Part shown: piece by piece, positions 1 through 8,191 of the stretch | How positions within the stretch are numbered: position 1 is the first letter of the stretch | Layout: every line of letters starts with the position of its first letter | Assembly (NCBI RefSeq): GCF_900092655.1 | Contig: NZ_FLUY01000088.1 | Span: 1-37,526 of the forward strand | Reading direction: 5' to 3' | Source: Candidatus Thiosymbion oneisti | Lineage (GTDB): Bacteria > Pseudomonadota > Gammaproteobacteria > Chromatiales > Chromatiaceae | DNA length: 37,526 bases | Notes under the pieces: generated by a model | The model's database searches: none | Seen by the model: the letters and a program-made list of their open reading frames with translations, nothing else | What the model was told of the DNA's origin: nothing | Translations under genes and position numbers: made by a program

Positions 1-243
1 GGTCAAAGAGTATCAAGCATAGAGCCAAGGTTCTTGTCTATATTTCCACGCGCTACCGATGTCGAAAAAGAAAGGTTTAAGTTGCTTCGGAAAGCCTATG
101 TGGATGCCCGATATAAACCAAGTTACACAATCACAAAAGAAGAGCTTAACTGGCTTGCGGAGCGAGTACAAGAGTTACAGGCTGTAACTGAAAAATTATG
201 TAGGGAGAAAATAGCAAGCTATGAGCAAGCATCAAGCATTTAG
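1..243 (+). CDS. HEPN-domain protein, C-terminal part
   Basis: The frame is open from the first base of the window to the TAG at 241-243, so the gene starts outside and only about 80 residues are seen. The text FPRATDVEKERFKLLRKAYV, followed by DARYKPSYTITKEELNWLAE, is the typical end of small HEPN-domain proteins. These often pair with a minimal nucleotidyltransferase as a toxin-antitoxin set or act as RNases. The catalytic R-x4-6-H motif cannot be identified with certainty in the visible part. The partner gene, if any, would lie to the left of the window. Family assignment is from recalled family patterns and is fairly secure; the function as a toxin is inference. Confidence 0.65.
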   Translation, partial: GQRVSSIEPRFLSIFPRATDVEKERFKLLRKAYVDARYKPSYTITKEELNWLAERVQELQAVTEKLCREKIASYEQASSI

Positions 244-328
244 GCATAACAAGTGGCTAAACCCGGACCCGCCTAACTCTGGCGGCGGTTCAAGCTCATC
301 ACATTCTGCTGGCTTAGTCACAACTGAA

Positions 329-424
329 AGCCCGCGTAGGTTGGGGTGAGGAACGAACCCCAACATCTTTGGCTCAATACAACGATCTGTTGGGGTTCGC
401 AAGCTCACCCCAACCTACCGGGCT
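329..424. repeat. Long imperfect palindrome (hairpin repeat)
   Basis: Arms 329-364 and 389-424 are inverted copies with a 24-base loop; the core is GTAGGTTGGGGTGAG on the left and CTCACCCCAACCTAC on the right. It has no coding capacity. It resembles the GTTGGGGT-type palindromes scattered through many proteobacterial genomes. It lies in the gene-free stretch 244-860, which otherwise holds the MITE-like element at 629-756 and no recognisable gene. Confidence 0.8.
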
Positions 425-628
425 ACGCCGTGTTGGGTGGCGATCACCACCTGACGGCGGGTGACGAGACACCCAATCACAGGGGCCAACTCGGCCACGA
501 AGAGAATTAAAAAAGAATTAAAAGGACACCCATTTTGTTTCGAGGAAAGCGAGGAAAGAGAGGCCAAGCTCAATTGATGGGTCGTTTTTCAGATTCATTC
601 GTCTAACATTCGGCTGCAAGCGACCCAA

Positions 629-756
629 TGCCATTAAGTTAAGCGTTACCGGTCGGTCAAAAGGAGGGAAAACTATGAATCACGCGAATCTTCGCTAATT
701 GATTCGCGCGATTCGTACTTTTCTCTGACAAGCGGCCAACAGCCAACTTAATGGCA
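629..756. mobile_element. MITE-like element, copy A
   Basis: A 128-bp non-coding element with terminal inverted repeats TGCCATTAAGTTA at 629 and its complement (one mismatch) ending at 756. The inner part carries a GCGAATC/GATTCGC palindrome. A second copy lies in the opposite orientation at 34043-34200 and matches over about 25 bases at one end and about 30 at the other; the middle differs. No clear target duplication was seen. The type is inferred from the termini and the second copy; no transposase is present. Confidence 0.7.
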
Positions 757-860
757 ATTGGTATCTGACCAACATAGAAAAATGATGCATGATAGTGATC
801 AGATTCGAATATCCAATTTATAACCTGTAACCCGTAACCTAATGCGTTACACTTCACGCC

Positions 861-1139
861 ATGATCCGGAGTTTCAAACACAAGGGACTGGAGAAATATT
901 TTACGAAGGGAACCGCCTCCGGCATCCAATCAGCCCATAGCAAACGCTTACGGCTCATTCTTGGCCGACTAAATGCATCGACATCGCCACAGGACATGGA
1001 TTTACCGGGTCTTTATTTACACCAGCTCCGTGGTAAGTATCGTGGCCGCTGGTCAGTTCGAGTTAGCGGTAACTGGCGTGTCACCTTTAGGTTTGATGGC
1101 CCTGATACGATAGATGTCGATTACGAGGACTATCACTGA
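861..1139 (+). CDS. higB: HigB-type toxin (RelE/ParE superfamily)
   Basis: This 92-aa protein begins [20 protein letters not shown] and carries the family blocks [42 protein letters not shown] and a final VDYEDYH, which match HigB (type II mRNA interferase) along the full usual length. Known HigB toxins cut mRNA on the translating ribosome. The antitoxin gene follows after 2 bases, the usual toxin-first order of higBA. The ATG start gives the standard N-terminus. The pair lies between a MITE and an attC-like site, so it probably arrived by transfer. Confidence 0.9.
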   Translation: MIRSFKHKGLEKYFTKGTASGIQSAHSKRLRLILGRLNASTSPQDMDLPGLYLHQLRGKYRGRWSVRVSGNWRVTFRFDGPDTIDVDYEDYH

Positions 1140-1141
1140 TT

Positions 1142-1429
1142 ATGAATATGCATAACCCACCCCACCCAGGAGAGATTATCAGGGATCTTTGTCTTGAACC
1201 TTTGGGTTTGAGCGTAACCGATGCCGCGGAAGCTTTAGGTGTCAGTCGCAACACCTTGTCCTCTATTCTCAATGGCCGTTCCGGAATTGACCCGGAGATG
1301 GCTTTGCGCCTGTCTAAGGCTTTTAACACTTCTCCTGAAAGCTGGTTAAATCAGCAAATCCAATATGATCTTTGGCATGCAAAGAAAGAAAGCAAAGGCA
1401 TCAAAGTCAAGAAACTACATGCCGCCTAA
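1142..1429 (+). CDS. higA: HigA-type antitoxin (HTH_XRE)
   Basis: This 95-aa protein starts [20 protein letters not shown]; the HPGEI block followed by a helix-turn-helix ([20 protein letters not shown], about residues 25-45) is diagnostic for HigA antitoxins. It should bind and neutralise HigB and repress the pair's promoter. Two starts fit, ATG at 1142 and ATG at 1148. The TAA stop (1427-1429) lies inside the GCCTAAC box that opens the attC-like site at 1424, an arrangement typical of integron gene cassettes. Confidence 0.92.
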   Translation: MNMHNPPHPGEIIRDLCLEPLGLSVTDAAEALGVSRNTLSSILNGRSGIDPEMALRLSKAFNTSPESWLNQQIQYDLWHAKKESKGIKVKKLHAA

Positions 1430-1496
1430 CAAGCGCATGCAGTCGGACCAACAAAACGCTACACGCTTTGTTGGCCGCTGATGCGGGGCGTTATGT
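1424..1496 (+). other. attC-like recombination site
   Basis: The stretch opens with GCCTAAC (fits the R'' consensus RYYYAAC) and ends with GTTATGT (close to the R' consensus GTTRRRY, one position off). The inside folds as an imperfect hairpin: CGCAT-CAG-CGG-CCAACAAA pairs with TTTGTTGG-CCG-CTG-ATGCG, leaving single unpaired bases on the 5' side only, as integron integrases require. Its 73-bp length is in the attC range. No integrase gene or second convincing attC is in the window, so function is inferred from structure. Confidence 0.6.
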
Positions 1497-1544
1497 CTCT
1501 CAAAAAAAACCGACGCTATGAATCTACGTGGACAGCAATTATCA

Positions 1545-2016
1545 TTAGGTGTCAGGTCCCGGATGATTACGAGGATATTTTTTGCACAGCTGGGGCTGGT
1601 GTGCGTACCATTGTTGGCGTGTCCGGAGGGGCGTTTTGGGGTGCAAGTTCTGCTGTGGGATGCGGTGATTATACAGGTAGACGAAGCGTTTGAGGGTTGC
1701 CTGGAGGGAGGCGGCGGAGTCGAAGCGGTGGGTGCGCAGCACCTCGGCGATGCGGCCGTTGAAGCGTTCGGTCATACCGTTGGTCTGGGGGGTTCCGGGC
1801 GTGATCAGACGATGCGCGATGCGGTTGGCGGCGCAGACCCGATCGCAGGGATGGACGCCGGCTGGCTGGCACTCGCCGGAGGCGCCGAAGCGATCGGTAA
1901 ATGCCTTGCCGTTGTCGGTGAGGAGTGTGGTGATTTTGAACGGGGCTTTGTCGATCAAGCGGTTGAGGAAGCCATCTGCTCGTTTTTCATTTCTGGTCGC
2001 TAATTGTACTGAATTC
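1545..2016 (-). pseudogene. IS481-type transposase, C-terminal fragment
   Basis: The minus frame encodes about 150 residues of a DDE integrase-core transposase: LLTDNGKAFTDRFGASGE holds the second catalytic Asp, and TPQTNGMTERFNGRIAEVLR the catalytic Glu, followed by the usual C-terminal block ending near LRTRQQW. The N-terminal half, including the HTH and first Asp, is missing; upstream (towards 2030) the frame closes with a stop near 2025 and no further homology is seen. It cannot be active. Inverted termini could not be identified. Confidence 0.75.
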
Positions 2017-2088
2017 AGATGTCATGTAACGACTCAAACGCCACTGGCCCCTTCTCAGCATTACGGCAAAACCCAAACCCGAACCGCC

Positions 2089-3639
2089 TCAGGCGGTAGA
2101 ATCGATGGAGCGCGACTGCTGGAGGGAGCCTTGGATCTGCAGATTCAGTACCCGCAGGGTGGCATTGATGGCCGCGAACACTTGATTGTAGTGCACGCCG
2201 CGGGTGCGGACCTCACCGGTCTCGCAGGCCCAGGTGATGATGCACTCGGTCAGGGCGTCGGAGTGTCCGCCCTTAGGGATCCGGACCTCAAAGTCTACCA
2301 ACCTGGGCAGGGCAAGCCCCTTTTTCTTCAGGATCTTGGCAAGCGCCCCGGTGAAGGCGTCGAAGCCGCCGTTGCCGCTGCCAGCGGCGGTCAAGACCTC
2401 GTCTTGCAGCCGGACACGAATGCTGGCGGTAGATTGCAGGTCCAGGCTGCTGGTGACGGTGCAGGAGAGCAGCTCGACATGGGTGTAGTCCTTGCCCTCG
2501 AGGACCTCGGTGATGATAAAGGGCAGGTCGTCGCTGGTGATAGCCTTCTTGGAATCTCCGAGTTCTATAACCCGCTGGAGTACCTTGTGTTGGTTCTCCT
2601 CCGAGAGGCTGATGTCGAGGCGCTCTAGGTTCTTGAGCAGAGAGGCCTTGCCCGCGAGTTTACCCAGGGCGTAGCGACGGCTGCGGGCGAAACGCTCCGG
2701 GCTCAGCCGAGTATGGTAGAGGCTGGCCTTATGGTCGCCGTCGGCGTGAATGCCGGCGGTCTGGGTGAAGACGTCCTCGCCTACGATAGGGGCATTGTGG
2801 GCGGTACGCTTGCCCGAGAAATGCTCGACCAGCTCGCCGACCTGGACCAGGTGGGACTCGTCGATCCTTAGGTTCAATCCGAGTTGGTCACGCAAGTTGA
2901 CCGCCACCTCTGCCAGGGAGGCGTTCCCGGCCCGCTCCCCCAGGCAATTGATGGTGCAGTGGACCGCCGCCGCGCCCGCCTGGACGGCCGCGATCACGTT
3001 GGCCGTGGCCAGTCCATAGTCGTTGTGGGGATGGAAGTCGAATTTGAGGTGGGGAAAGCGCCGGATCATGTCCGTCATGGCGGCGGTAACCTGCTCCGGG
3101 GTCATCACGCCCAGGGTGTCCGGGAGCATGAAATGACCGACGCCCGTGTCGGCAAGCCCGTCCACCAGCCGGTAGACGAACCCCCGGCTGTCCCGGTAGC
3201 CGTTCGACCAGTCTTCCAGGTAGAGGTTGACGGCCAATCCCTTTTCGCGGGCGAGCTCGATGTTCGCGCACAGGTCGTTGAGATGCTCGCCCAGCGTCTT
3301 GCCGAGCTGGTGCCGGCAGTGTTTCTCGCTGCCTTTGGCCAGTAGGTTGATTACACGCCCACCGGACTTAAGGATCCAGTCCACGCTCTTTCCGTGGTCG
3401 ACGAATCCGAGTACCTCGACCCGGTCGGCCAGCCCTGCGCCTTGCGCCCAGTCGATGATGTCGGACACGGCCTCGATCTCACCCTTGGACACCCGGGCGG
3501 AGGCCACCTCGATGCGGTCCACCCGCACCAGCTCCAGCAGCGCCTTGCCGATGTTGGTCTTCTCCTCCGGGGAGAAAGAGACCCCGTGGGTCTGCTCGCC
3601 GTCCCGCAGGGTGGTATCGAGGATCTCAGGCTGGTTCAC
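2089..3639 (-). CDS. cimA: (R)-citramalate synthase, Leptospira type
   Basis: This 516-aa protein condenses pyruvate with acetyl-CoA to (R)-citramalate, the first step of the pyruvate route to 2-oxobutyrate and isoleucine. The N-terminal TIM barrel has the metal/catalytic LDTTLRDGEQT block (Arg12, Asp13) and FHPHND (His203, His205). The C-terminal third is a LeuA-type dimer/regulatory domain. Length and text resemble the structurally studied Leptospira enzyme, also 516 aa. Its pyruvate-pocket residues (Leu81, Leu104, Tyr144, from memory) correspond to Leu77, Leu100 and Tyr140 here, which argues for pyruvate rather than 2-oxoisovalerate. The ATG at 3637-3639 overlaps the thrC stop (ATGA), so it is probably translationally coupled. 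2-isopropylmalate synthase is the alternative but less likely. Confidence 0.85.
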   Translation of the reverse strand: MNQPEILDTTLRDGEQTHGVSFSPEEKTNIGKALLELVRVDRIEVASARVSKGEIEAVSDIIDWAQGAGLADRVEVLGFVDHGKSVDWILKSGGRVINLLAKGSEKHCRHQLGKTLGEHLNDLCANIELAREKGLAVNLYLEDWSNGYRDSRGFVYRLVDGLADTGVGHFMLPDTLGVMTPEQVTAAMTDMIRRFPHLKFDFHPHNDYGLATANVIAAVQAGAAAVHCTINCLGERAGNASLAEVAVNLRDQLGLNLRIDESHLVQVGELVEHFSGKRTAHNAPIVGEDVFTQTAGIHADGDHKASLYHTRLSPERFARSRRYALGKLAGKASLLKNLERLDISLSEENQHKVLQRVIELGDSKKAITSDDLPFIITEVLEGKDYTHVELLSCTVTSSLDLQSTASIRVRLQDEVLTAAGSGNGGFDAFTGALAKILKKKGLALPRLVDFEVRIPKGGHSDALTECIITWACETGEVRTRGVHYNQVFAAINATLRVLNLQIQGSLQQSRSIDSTA

Positions 3640-5033
3640 GGCCGGTCGCCGATCGCTGCCAGGGTGCTGCGGATATGTCCCCGTACCGCCTCCTCCGTGG
3701 CATCCAGCAAGACGCAGCGGGTCTCTTTCTCCAGCAGTTCGCGCAGACAGGGTGGTGGGGGCGCCTGGATACCGATGGCCTGGTACACCGCGTCGTTGAA
3801 CTTGGCCGGGTGCGCCGTGGCCAGGCAGACCATATCGGCACGGTGCCGGGCGGCCTGTACGCCAACGGCGGTGTGGGGATCCAGGATGTAACCGTCGTGC
3901 TCGTAGGTCTCCCGGATTTGGTCTAGGATTTGGGTGTCGCCGACGGCCACGGCATCGAAATCACTGGCCAGGGTCACCCGCTGCTCCGCCGTTACCTGCA
4001 TGTACCCGGTACGGTCCAACGCTGAAAGCAGGGTTCGTACTGCCGCCGGGTCTTCACCCACGAGAAAATACAGGTAGCGCTCGAAATTGGAGGCGATCTG
4101 GATGTCCATGGCCGGGCTCAAGGTCGGATGGACCTCGCCCGCCGCGTAGGGACCGCCGGTAACGAACCGGGTCAGGATGTCATTACGGTTGGTGGCGATG
4201 AGCAGCCGGTCTACCGGCAACCCCATGCGCTTGGCCAGGTAGCCGGCGAAGATGTCGCCGAAGTTTCCGGTGGGGACCGCAAAGCTGATCCGGAATCCGG
4301 GATCGCCTCGACTCATCCTACCCCAGGCGTAGAAGTAGTAGACGATCTGGGCCAGGATGCGGGCCCAGTTGATGGAGTTGATCGCGCCCAGGTGGTATTG
4401 CTGCTTGAAGTGTAGATCGTTGAACAGGCCTTTGACGATGCGTTGGCCGTCATCGAAGGTACCGCGGATGGCGATGTTGTGGACGTTTGCATCCAACACC
4501 GTGGTCATCTGCCGTTCTTGGATCGGCGAGACCCGGCCCGCGGGATGCAGAATGAAGATCCGGATCCGGTCCTTGCCACGTACCCCGGCGATGGCCGCCG
4601 AACCTGTATCCCCCGAAGTCGCCCCCAGGATGTTCAGCCGCCCACCGTCGCGTGCGAGCAGGTACGCGAAGACATTCCCGAGAAATTGCAGCGCCACGTC
4701 CTTGAAGGCCGCCGTGGGACCGTGGAAAAGCTCCAGGACGCGTTGCCCGCCGACCTGCACCAGCGGCGTTATTTCCTGGTGGGAGAAGGTCGCATAGGAG
4801 CGGTCAATCAGCGCGACCAGATCGGCGCGCGGGATGGCGTCGCCAACGAAGGGAAGCATGAGCTCCACCGCCAGGTCCCGTAAGCCTAAGTCGGACCAGT
4901 CGCGGAGTTCAGCGGGACCGACCTGGGGCACCGTCGCGGGCAGAAGCAACCCGCCGTCGGTGCCGAGGCCCATCATCACGGCTGCGGAGAAACCGACAGG
5001 CTCAACCCCACCGCGGGTACTGAGATATTGCAT
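3636..5033 (-). CDS. thrC: Threonine synthase
   Basis: This 465-aa PLP enzyme converts O-phosphohomoserine to threonine in the cytoplasm. It starts MQYLSTRGGVEPVGFSAAVM, the usual N-terminus of the longer (gammaproteobacterial/fungal) threonine synthases. The PLP lysine is Lys111 in FHGPTAAFKDVALQFLG, followed by the phosphate-binding GATSGDTGSAAI loop. Full length for the family. It is the first gene of a pair with cimA, overlapping it by 4 bases. Both products feed branched-chain synthesis: threonine can give 2-oxobutyrate, and citramalate gives the same compound. No clear promoter was found in the repeat-rich region upstream. Confidence 0.95.
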   Translation of the reverse strand: MQYLSTRGGVEPVGFSAAVMMGLGTDGGLLLPATVPQVGPAELRDWSDLGLRDLAVELMLPFVGDAIPRADLVALIDRSYATFSHQEITPLVQVGGQRVLELFHGPTAAFKDVALQFLGNVFAYLLARDGGRLNILGATSGDTGSAAIAGVRGKDRIRIFILHPAGRVSPIQERQMTTVLDANVHNIAIRGTFDDGQRIVKGLFNDLHFKQQYHLGAINSINWARILAQIVYYFYAWGRMSRGDPGFRISFAVPTGNFGDIFAGYLAKRMGLPVDRLLIATNRNDILTRFVTGGPYAAGEVHPTLSPAMDIQIASNFERYLYFLVGEDPAAVRTLLSALDRTGYMQVTAEQRVTLASDFDAVAVGDTQILDQIRETYEHDGYILDPHTAVGVQAARHRADMVCLATAHPAKFNDAVYQAIGIQAPPPPCLRELLEKETRCVLLDATEEAVRGHIRSTLAAIGDRP

Positions 5034-5139
5034 CGGTCTTAGGAGCCGTTGACATTAGATCCGAACGTGGGCGATTGTGAGGAATTGGCGCGGCGAGGAG
5101 GGATCTTAGAGCTGTCTGGTTAAAACGGATCTTAGCGTC

Positions 5140-5526
5140 GTGTTGCGTTACGCCGCGTTCGACACCGTGCCCCCCGAAGCATTTTCCAGCGCGGCTAACC
5201 CAACTTACACGTAATACGAGGTCCGCGCGGACAGGCTGCGCGGGGGGTCATGTGGGTGTAGGTTGCGTTAAGACGCCGGCAATGACCTGGCAGACGATCA
5301 GCAAGCCTTGGTGCGTCGAACGCAACACGTCCGGTCCCCCAAACAGTGCCAAATAATTCAGGATTGGTCTCGTTCGATCCTGGCGCTGTTCGGCGTTATT
5401 TGGTGTTGCCTGGGAAGGTGTCGTGTTGGGTTACGGCGCGTTCGACGCTGTGCCCTCCGCAGCGTTTCCCTGCGCGCCTAACCCAACCTACACGCAATGC
5501 GAGGTCTGCGCGGGCAGGCTGCTCAG
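5140..5526. repeat. Dispersed repeat, two partial units
   Basis: A block of about 105 bp starting GTGTTGCGTTACGCCGCGTTC (from 5140) recurs in direct orientation from 5423, with a 180-bp middle part between them. The same order of blocks recurs at about 33800-34040, including the string CCAAATAATTCAGGATTG. Inside are nested palindromes such as GTTGCGTTAAGACGC with GCGTCGAACGCAAC, and GTTGGGTTA with TAACCCAAC. It is non-coding and fills the gap between thrC and the peptidase gene; the right end touches the peptidase stop codon. Confidence 0.8.
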
Positions 5527-6446
5527 CCGTCCTCTTTCCGGTACGACTTGGCGCCGACGTAGTTCATGGGATTGATGGCCTTGCCGTACCTACGGACCTC
5601 GAAGTGAACGTGGGGACCGGTGGAGCGCCCGCTGGAGCCGAGCCTGGCGATCGTCTGTCCCTTCTTGACCAGGTCGCCCTTCTCGACCAGGTTCTTCTGG
5701 TTGTGGGCGTAGCAGGTTACCAGGCCATTCACATGACGGATTTTCACTATACGGCCATATCCGGACTCCCAACCGCTGAAGATGACGACCCCGTCGGCAG
5801 TGGCCAGTATGGGTGTTCCCCGCTTGCCGGCGAAATCGACGCCGCTGTGGAGGTGGTACTTTTTGAGGATCGGATGCATGCGATATCCGAACCCGGAGGT
5901 GATATAGCCGGACCGAACCGGCCATCCAGAGGGGACAGCGTGTTTCCCGAGGCCCTTCTCCATGATCATCTGCTCAAGCTGTTTCAGCTTGTGCCTGCGG
6001 TCGTTGATAAAACCGGACAGGTCGGTTACCTCTCTCAATAGTTCTGACACCTCGATTTCATTGCTCACTCGGGCATCGGCGGGACCGCCCAAGGGGGGCG
6101 GACTCTCGAAATCGAACTCCTCGGCATCCAGCCCGGCCATCTCCACCAGGCGCCCCCCCAACGCATTCAGGCGGAGAATTTCGGCATGCAGATCGCCGAT
6201 CCGACCGGACAAGACATCAAGCTGAGCTTGGGACTTCCAGCGGGCCGCTTCCAACATCTTGCGCTCCTCCTTGAGCATTGCCTCGAACACAGGAACCATC
6301 TGCGGAGATATCAGACTCAGTGGCACACTCGCTCGACCGTACCAGAAACCGACCCCCGCCGCCGCGGTAACCAAAACACCGAGAACGATCCCCCACGCGG
6401 CGGTGCCTTTCCACCCGCTTCTGTGTCGTAAGTAAGTTCGATTCAT
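5523..6446 (-). CDS. M23/LytM peptidase, membrane-anchored
   Basis: The frame is open further upstream, but the ATG at 6444-6446 is chosen: it has a GGAAGG ribosome site and gives a normal 307-aa protein (MNRTYLRHRSGWKGTAAWGI) with a membrane anchor at about residues 14-34. A coiled-coil stretch follows (about 60-150), then a LytM domain with the zinc motifs HSGVDFAG and GPHVHFEVR. Such proteins cut peptidoglycan cross-links or, when degenerate, activate amidases; here the H-x3-D and HxH motifs are both present. In many Gammaproteobacteria this gene lies next to dciA and lpxC, as here. It is divergent from dciA. Confidence 0.88.
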   Translation of the reverse strand: MNRTYLRHRSGWKGTAAWGIVLGVLVTAAAGVGFWYGRASVPLSLISPQMVPVFEAMLKEERKMLEAARWKSQAQLDVLSGRIGDLHAEILRLNALGGRLVEMAGLDAEEFDFESPPPLGGPADARVSNEIEVSELLREVTDLSGFINDRRHKLKQLEQMIMEKGLGKHAVPSGWPVRSGYITSGFGYRMHPILKKYHLHSGVDFAGKRGTPILATADGVVIFSGWESGYGRIVKIRHVNGLVTCYAHNQKNLVEKGDLVKKGQTIARLGSSGRSTGPHVHFEVRRYGKAINPMNYVGAKSYRKEDG

Positions 6447-6447
6447 A

Positions 6448-6981
6448 ATGAAACCTTCCATCAAGCTGAATAATTTCGTAATTTTAGCAAATTCTGGCCG
6501 TCCTGTCAGCAATACCCCCATTCGAGCCGCACTTCCGTTCGTGCCTAAACGCTTCCAACACGCCTGCCGCTTCCTGCGACAGAATGAGAAAACCGCTGGT
6601 TGTTTCGCCGCGATCGAAGGCCACACCCAGCTGTTGCGTGAGATCCAAGCCGTCCTGCCCCCGCCCCTGGATGAGCACTGTCTGTACGCCTCCCTCGATA
6701 CTGGCGTACTGACGTTGCTCACGGATTCCCCGGTCTGGTCGTCACGCCTACGCTTCTTTACCCCGGAGCTCGAGCATCATCTCACCCCGCGTCATGGCCC
6801 CATCGTCACCTGCCGCATCCGCGTTCGGCCTGGTGCCTCCATATCCTCCTCGAAGGCCTCAAACAACAAGCTGTCTGCAACAACGGTACAGCATTTGATG
6901 GACGCGGCCGCAGGCACCGAAGATGCCCGGCTTGCAGCCGCGCTGCGCCGGCTGGCGAAGACCGGCACACGGAATCGCTAG
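6448..6981 (+). CDS. dciA: DciA-like protein (DUF721)
   Basis: The protein contains the DUF721 core: [17 protein letters not shown], then [20 protein letters not shown] and a CRIRVRPG strand. DciA loads or assists the replicative helicase DnaB. The longest frame gives 177 aa from ATG 6448, only 1 base from the divergent peptidase start, leaving no room for promoters. A start at GTG 6541 ([12 protein letters not shown]) is possible, though neither start has a convincing ribosome site. The C-terminal 45 residues are low-complexity, as usual for the family. Its TAG stop shares the CTAG palindrome 6978-6981 with the convergent lpxC stop. Confidence 0.75.
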   Translation: MKPSIKLNNFVILANSGRPVSNTPIRAALPFVPKRFQHACRFLRQNEKTAGCFAAIEGHTQLLREIQAVLPPPLDEHCLYASLDTGVLTLLTDSPVWSSRLRFFTPELEHHLTPRHGPIVTCRIRVRPGASISSSKASNNKLSATTVQHLMDAAAGTEDARLAAALRRLAKTGTRNR

Positions 6982-7892
6982 GACGACACAACCAACGGCT
7001 GCAGATAGGAAATCGGCGAGGACTTGAAATCCTCGAACACAACCTGTTCCCATGCCGTTGCGTCGGCCATCAACGCCCGCAGCAGGCAGTTGTTGAGGGC
7101 ATGACCGGATTTGTGCCCGCAAAAGGCGCCGATCAACGAATGGCCAAGCAGGTAGAGGTCACCGATGGCGTCGAGGATCTTGTGCTTGACGAACTCGTCC
7201 TCGTAGCGCAGACCCTCCTCGTTGAGCACCCGGTAGTCGTCCACCACGACGGCGTTGTCCATACTGCCGCCAAGGGCGAGGTCGCTCTGGCGCAATGCCT
7301 CGATATCGCGCAGGAAGCCAAATGTCCGCGCGCGGCTGACCTCTTTGACGAAGGAGGTCGTGGAGAGGTCCACGCTGGCCTCCTGCACCCGCGATACGAA
7401 GACCGGATGATCGAAATCGATGGAGAAATCCACCCTGAACCCATTGTAGGGTTCAAAGATGGCGCGTTTGTCCCCATCTTCCACGGCCACCCTCCGCTTG
7501 ATACGGATGAAACGCTTCGGCCGATTTTGCTCCTCGACACCGGCCGACTGGATCAGGAACACAAAGGGCCCCGCGCTGCCGTCCATAATGGGCACCTCAG
7601 GGGCACTCACGTCGACGTAGGCATTGTCTATCCCCAAACCGGCGAAGGCGGAGAGCAGATGCTCCACCGTGGAGATACCTACGTCCCCCTTGACCAAGGT
7701 AGTCGACAACCTGGTGTCGCCCACGTTCTCGGGACAGGCACGGATCTCCACCGGCTGCGGCAGATCGACGCGGCGAAACACGATCCCGGTATCCGTCGCA
7801 GCCGGACGCAATGTCAGGCAAACCTTGTTGCCCGTATGTAACCCCACCCCGGTAGCTCGGATCACGTTTTTCAGGGTTCGCTGCCTGATCAT
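6978..7892 (-). CDS. lpxC: UDP-3-O-acyl-N-acetylglucosamine deacetylase
   Basis: LpxC carries out the committed step of lipid A synthesis, a zinc-dependent deacetylation. The start ATG 7890-7892 ([20 protein letters not shown]) is preceded by GGGAGG at good distance and gives 304 aa, the family length. Zinc ligands are visible: the His of STVEHLLSA (about 78), and His and Asp of HKILDAIGD (about 237 and 241). The catalytic His lies in [10 protein letters not shown] (about 264). It closes the dcw cluster after ftsZ as in other Gammaproteobacteria. A separate promoter may lie at 8098-8126. It converges with dciA and the stop codons overlap. Confidence 0.97.
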   Translation of the reverse strand: MIRQRTLKNVIRATGVGLHTGNKVCLTLRPAATDTGIVFRRVDLPQPVEIRACPENVGDTRLSTTLVKGDVGISTVEHLLSAFAGLGIDNAYVDVSAPEVPIMDGSAGPFVFLIQSAGVEEQNRPKRFIRIKRRVAVEDGDKRAIFEPYNGFRVDFSIDFDHPVFVSRVQEASVDLSTTSFVKEVSRARTFGFLRDIEALRQSDLALGGSMDNAVVVDDYRVLNEEGLRYEDEFVKHKILDAIGDLYLLGHSLIGAFCGHKSGHALNNCLLRALMADATAWEQVVFEDFKSSPISYLQPLVVSS

Positions 7893-8097
7893 TACCATAC
7901 CTCCCATCGCACTCCCCGTGCCTTCTGCCCTGCGGAAGCCACCCTGCGTTCGTCAGGGGTGCTTCGCAAGGAGGCATCCCAGCCGTTTAACGCCAACCCG
8001 GGGGTGTCCTTCCTTGGTTCTCGTGTTTGTCCATCTCAGCCGTCCATCGGAGGCGGAGGGAACAACCCCGGGTTTCCTCGATTAGGGTTTTCCCTCT

Positions 8098-8126
8098 ATT
8101 TAATCAGGTACGAAACGTCTTTACAA
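8098..8126 (-). promoter_or_regulatory. Possible lpxC promoter
   Basis: On the minus strand TTGTAA (8121-8126) and TTAAAT (8098-8103) are separated by 17 bases, inside the AT-rich part of the 300-bp ftsZ-lpxC gap. This leaves a leader of about 200 bases before lpxC. The gap also holds three tandem copies of TGATTCAG (8172-8195) ending in the ftsZ stop. The promoter is a match by eye only. Confidence 0.35.
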
Positions 8127-8191
8127 GAAAATTTATTGATTTTCTTCGTGATCCTCTTTTCTGGTTTACCCTGATTCAGTGATTCAGTGAT

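Noticed and set aside
244-330. A second attC site after the HEPN gene
   Set aside because: A GCATAAC box follows the stop and GTGGCTAA can pair with TTAGTCAC, but there is no GTTRRRY end and the pairing is poor; at best a decayed site.
1690-2628. Long plus-strand ORF of 312 codons
   Set aside because: It lies opposite the transposase fragment and the end of cimA; its text has no homology and is a shadow frame in high-GC DNA.
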